From Hawksworthiomyces lignivorus (taxonomy: Eukaryota > Ascomycota > Sordariomycetes > Ophiostomatales > Ophiostomataceae): 64,000 nt of DNA. This document shows, one piece after another, positions 60,187 through 64,000 of this stretch. The stretch covers positions 1-64,000 of the forward strand of contig NTMA01000135.1 of the NCBI GenBank assembly GCA_002917075.1, written 5' to 3'. Position 1 is the first letter of the stretch; the number at the start of each line of letters is the position of its first letter. A program made the position numbers and the translations under genes. The notes under the pieces were generated by a model that saw only the letters and a program-made list of their open reading frames with translations, was not told the origin of the DNA and did not search any database.

Positions 60187-60600
60187 TTGTCTAAAAACCA
60201 AAGAAGTCGTCTTAATTGTCCGTTAAGTCAACATCCAAGACAAAGCAAATCAATTTCACCTTCATACGCAAGACACAAAAAAACAAGAGATAAACAAAGG
60301 CGAAGACTTCTCAAGAAAAAAATCCACGCGAACGTTCCTACTCGAACACAAGAACTCGCCCTCATCAGTGCCCACATCGTCTCAAAAGACATATCAGAGT
60401 TCGAGAATGTGCGTCGAGGTTATCATCACTATTCTTGTGGACATCAGTCCAGCAGATGGGTTGAATGTCACAGAGATTTAAGAGACGACTGCCCGATCTA
60501 TGAGATGGATTTCGAGTGGCCCGAGTACAAATGTCAACATTGTGCTTATCCCACGCCGCCCGACACCCCCGGCGGAGATTGGTACCGTTACTACTACTAG
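60187..60600 (+). CDS. Cys/His-rich orphan frame without an ATG
   Basis: A 137-codon open frame whose only in-frame ATG lies near the end, so a normal start is missing unless an upstream exon exists. The first half is Lys/Arg-rich (KKTRDKQRRRLLKKK). The second half has an organised Cys/His set (YHHYSCGH, VECHRDLRDDC, YKCQHCAYP) and an acidic, aromatic end with PPDTPGGDWY. The Cys/His spacing could bind zinc, which is inference. It may be a short exon of an unresolved gene or a copy that lost its start. Confidence 0.35.
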   Translation: MSKNQRSRLNCPLSQHPRQSKSISPSYARHKKTRDKQRRRLLKKKIHANVPTRTQELALISAHIVSKDISEFENVRRGYHHYSCGHQSSRWVECHRDLRDDCPIYEMDFEWPEYKCQHCAYPTPPDTPGGDWYRYYY

Positions 60601-60930
60601 GGTTTGTTTTGTCGCCTCTTCCACGTCGTACAGGTGTTAACTAGCCCACATGACCCTACGTTTTTCCCTTGGAATAGGCTACCGCGTCAGTCTGCTCCCC
60701 TTTGTAACTGTTTTGTTTCTCTGTGGCCATTACCTTCCGTCTTTATATTTGTCTGATTTCTTTTCCCGATCTCTCAATCCCTTGCTTGTTTGTTAACCTA
60801 TATTTTATTTTTTTTTGTGTAACTTTTTTTCACGAGTCAATCTGTGTTTCTTAAAACTTCAAAAAAACTACAAAATCACAAAATCCACAACCGTATACAC
60901 ACACTGGCGAAGTCCTACACAATTATCATT

Positions 60931-61717
60931 ATGTCTACGCCGACACCTTCCTCTGAATTGTCTACTATTTCGATGTCTTCTCCAAACATGTCTTCCCTCC
61001 CAACTACTACAACCACGACATCTACTCCGGGGACTATCACAACACCTACGCGAGCAGCCCTCTTTATGCGATACAACGACTTACCCCCTGGTGGTAAGTT
61101 CGATGAACGGGCGAACGTTATGTTCGATCTTCTCAGCCAGCATGTGTGGCAACGGCCCAAACAATCAGTAGGCGGGGCTGTGCATGGCATAATGCAAGGG
61201 AAGTTGCCTGGCGACGAACAACTGTACTTTGTCCTTGATGACGGCCCGCATGAGTCGAAGGAGTATACTACGCTCTTATACGGGTATGAGGATGGGAAGT
61301 TGTAAGTCAAGAAACGAGCGGTGTCGTTGGAAAATTGATCACTTCTATGTGTGCGCAAGTAACGTGGCCTGCAGGATTCCTAAAACAATGTACGCCCGTG
61401 CAAAAGCTATTTTAGACACAGTGGTGTTCCACAACCCTCGAAATGGAAGAATACGCACAACCGAAGGTGAGGCCGCGCGCATGGCCAACCTTGAAATGCA
61501 TAGGGCGAAGACGGCTGAACGCAAGGCCAGGATGAGCGAAGAAGAACATTCGGCAATGTTAAAGAAGTCGATTCGGGTGGCCAGGAAGTTCGGTAGAGCG
61601 CGCTTTTTCGAAGAAGAGGCCGAATTTCTGCGCGCAAATCCTGACTTCCATGAAGAGATGAACCGGGAGTTCCCCGATGAGGATCCTATCTCTTTCATTA
61701 CTCTACCGTTGCCTTGA
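60931..61717 (+). CDS. Orphan two-exon protein
   Basis: Exons 60931-61301 and 61375-61717, joined by a 73-nt GTAAGT to GCAG intron, encode 237 residues. Splicing removes a TAA that otherwise ends the first frame after GKL, and the join reads GYEDGKLIPKTMYARAKAIL. The N-terminal 45 residues are Ser/Thr/Pro-rich. The middle (RYNDLPPGGKFDERANVMFDLL, KLPGDEQLYFVLDDG) looks globular, and the C-terminal half is strongly charged and helical (ERKARMSEEEHSAMLKK, ARFFEEEAEFL), ending DPISFITLPLP. There is no signal peptide or membrane segment. I recognise no family. The open frames on both sides of a clean intron make it a real gene candidate. Confidence 0.72.
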
Positions 61718-62096
61718 TCCGCTGCTCAGCACATTGGCGCCAGACTGCCTTGCTGACTGCGGAAGAGGCTTTTAGTATGTTTCCTTGGCTGGATCGTTTT
61801 TGGTATTGTGTTCTTTTCGTTTGTGGCTTTTTATTTGTCTTACAGTGTACGATAAGAGATTTCACCTTTGTTTCTTTTGTATTTCCATGTTTTCATTACT
61901 ACATGCAATTTTGTCGCCCCTTACTAGCGAATTTAGATCATACAGCGCGTTGCAACTTCAGAATAGATAATTTGCGGGCAAACACGTGTCAATTGTTCCT
62001 AAAAGAGGTAGATAATAGTATAAAATGTGAAAATAATGCTCCTGCGGCGTGGAAAATGTCCAAATTCAAATATTGTGCCAAGAGCTTCTCCTTGTC
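61718..62096. other. Convergent spacer before the MFS gene
   Basis: A 380 bp AT-rich 3' flank between the orphan gene (+) and the transporter (-). I see nothing else in it. Confidence 0.5.
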
Positions 62097-63742
62097 TTAC
62101 ACCCGCAGCTCGGTCAGCTCTTGCTGCGGCGCGTCCTCCAGCTCCTCAACGGCGTCGACGGCCTTGTCGACGGAGACGATTTCGTCGCCAAAGTTGCCAG
62201 CGATGGACTCGAGCGTCATCTGGTTGGTCTCCTTGACAAAGAAGAAGCAGAAGAAGGCCAGCGCCACCAGCGTGCAGATGAAGATGAGGTAGTAGCGGTA
62301 CGTGATGTTGGCAAACGCCGTCGGCGTCGCCTGCGTCAGCCAGACGGCCGTGATGCTCTCGCACATGAACGCGAGCGAGGTGCCGTAGCCGCGGAGGTGC
62401 GACGGGAAATACTCGGAGGGTACGGTGAACACGGTCGAGTTGAAGAAGGACGCATAGGCCACGGAGTGGATGAAGATGAACGCCACGCCCGCCCGCGCGC
62501 CGTTGATGTTGCCGCCGTTGCCGTAGTAGCGGGACAAGGCCATCAAGATGGAGATGACGCTGGCGAGAACAATGCAGCCAACATCTGCGGCTAGTTAGCA
62601 AGACGAAGAGACACTGAAGATGAAGAAAAGATAAGAAGACAAGTATGGAAGAGAAACAGCGTACAAAGAGTTCGGACGCGGGGCCAACGGTCAGCTACGA
62701 AGAGCAAATTAATGACCTGGCCAACAATGCCCATGATGCCATAGTAGCCGCTGATGAGCAGAGCCTGCTTGCCGGTGAAGCCCAGATTGGCATACAGAAT
62801 CGACTGGTAGTTCTGGATGGCAAGGGCGCCGCTGAAGATGATAATCTGCATGATGATGATGGCCGTGGCCGTCCGCTTGATGTTGCGAGGCGAGAACAGC
62901 TCGATGATGGCGTGGCCGACGTGGCGGTTGGTCCGCTGGGAGGCTTCGAGCTGCAGCTGAGCCTGGATTTCTGCCATCTGGCGGCGGATGGACTCGTCGG
63001 ACTCGTCTGAGTAGAGACGTCGCATGTCTTTGTGGAAGCGCTCGTACTGCTCCTTCTGGACGACTGAGGAAGAGAGTTAGCAAAGGCATAAGAACAGCGA
63101 GCAACATATTGTGCTTGGAGGGAAACACATACGCCAGCGAGGAGACTCTGGCAGCGTGAAGGACAGAGCGATAATCACGGCGGCCAGCGGAACCTGCATT
63201 GCCAGCGAGAGACGCCAGGTCAGGTTGCCCTCGGCGAAGGAGCAGCCATAGCCGATCCAGTTGGCCAGGCAGAAGCCAATGGCGATCATGACGCCAAAGA
63301 TGGCACCGAAGCGGGCCCGTTCTTGCGGCTTGGCCAGCTCCGAGATGTATGCAGGGCACGTCGGCATCAGGATGCCAATGGCAATGCCAGCAACGCAGCG
63401 GCCGACAATCATGCAGGCAGCGCCGTTAGCGGCAGCCTGCATGATAGCGCCGATTATGGTGAAGCCAGTAGAGATGACGAGAGTCAGGCGCCGACCGAAC
63501 TTCTCAAGCATCATGCCCGTGATGAGCGCGCCTACAACGTTTCCGGCAGAGGATACGGCCACAATGGCGCCAGTCAGGCTAGCGACATTGGGCGTCCCGG
63601 GCGGGAACATGAAGGTTGAAAAAGCTTCCTGACCCAGGACCGTGGCGATGATGCCGACATCAATACCCTGGACGGCACCGCCGATGGCGATGATTGTGAC
63701 ATAATAGATGAGTTTGAGGTTAGAATGGAAAAGGCGAAACAT
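62097..63742 (-). CDS. MFS sugar-type transporter
   Basis: Three exons, 63742-63133, 63063-62665 and 62584-62097, encode 498 residues. About 12 hydrophobic helices are visible. Sugar-porter landmarks are MLEKFGRRLTL after the second helix pair, GRCVAGIAIGILMP, LPESPRW at the end of the first half, the charged cytosolic loop (QYERFHKDMRRLYSDESDESIRRQ), VPSEYFPSHLRGYG in the second half, and FVKETNQMTLE where most porters have a PETKG box. It is a plasma-membrane proton symporter or facilitator of the sugar porter family; the substrate is unknown. It begins MFRLFHSNLKLIYYVTII, with the first helix almost at the N terminus. All three exons join in phase. Confidence 0.92.
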
Positions 63743-64000
63743 GATGGGAAATAGTGAATACAGCAATCTATAGATAGGATGAGGTTTCCAGGTGGATGGA
63801 GTTACAACTTCTGTCCCTCTGAGTCTGGGACTCTTGTTCCCTTTATATCTCAGGATTGGCGTTCTTGTAATAGGGGTTGAAATTAAAGGCAAGAGAAAAA
63901 ATAAAACAAAAAATAGTCTTGAGCCTTTGTGTACTTGGCTAGAGAAGGAAGACAATGAATATAATAGTGGTGTCCAAAGTCAGTCCTCGATGCAATACAA
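63743..64000. promoter_or_regulatory. Upstream flank of the MFS gene
   Basis: The 258 bp before the transporter start, AT-rich, with a TATA-like TTTATATCTC (plus-strand text) near 63,841. It probably holds part of the promoter. The window ends here. Confidence 0.4.

Overview
The window reads as nuclear DNA of a filamentous ascomycete (Pezizomycotina, most likely a Sordariomycete). Introns are short (about 50 to 180 nt) with GTRNGT donors and CTAAC-like branch points. Coding exons are GC-rich, and CT-rich tracts sit just upstream of several start codons. The gene families present (DUF1996, DUF4748, a fungal L-rhamnose dehydrogenase, a GH16 glucanase with an N-terminal membrane anchor, a TPR-CHAT protein) are typical of that group. 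No ribosomal RNA, CRISPR array or recognisable transposon ORF was seen, and I could not identify a tRNA by eye. All gene identities come from reading translations and motifs. All exon borders were placed by hand from splice signals and reading phase.

Region 1, about 2.6 to 44.5 kb, is a conserved core block. In order it holds: a cysteine-rich single-pass membrane protein (+); a PhoD-like phosphatase (-); a p24/GOLD cargo receptor (+); the spliceosomal SNW protein Prp45 (+); a GH16 beta-glucanase (+); the mitochondrial carrier translocase Tim22 (-); the U3 snoRNP WD40 protein Pwp2 (-); a Cdc3/AspB-type septin (+); a mitochondrial dehydrogenase kinase (-); a Ubp15/USP7-type deubiquitinase (+); a CID plus RS-domain RNA-processing factor (-); a small DUF4748 protein built from micro-exons (-); L-rhamnose 1-dehydrogenase (-); a secreted DUF1996 protein (-); and a D-lactate dehydrogenase (-). 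These are mostly unrelated housekeeping functions and do not form a pathway cluster.

Region 2, about 44.5 to 62 kb, looks like an accessory compartment. It holds a decayed, 5'-truncated TPR-CHAT gene with several frame breaks and two in-frame TAG codons, a cysteine-rich secreted-type protein split by a TAG, and a DUF7136-like surface protein interrupted by a TAG at codon 8. Between them lie long, apparently AT-rich gene-free stretches and a few orphan genes. Intact genes here are a small orphan protein at 51.4 kb, an aldo-keto reductase at 57.4 kb and a two-exon orphan gene at 60.9 kb. All four in-frame stop codons are TAG, as expected from C-to-T changes in CAG or TGG, so repeat-induced point mutation or plain decay is a plausible history. 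The right end holds an MFS sugar-type transporter (-).

The most interesting items are: the TPR-CHAT relic, whose layout (5' truncation, no introns, A-rich 3' tract, imperfect 12-nt flanking repeat) suggests a retrocopy; the run of TAG-broken surface or secreted genes; a roughly 105-residue Ala/Thr-rich loop in Tim22; a His-rich loop in the kinase ATP lid; and several micro-exons and AAG 3' splice sites needed to build intact proteins.
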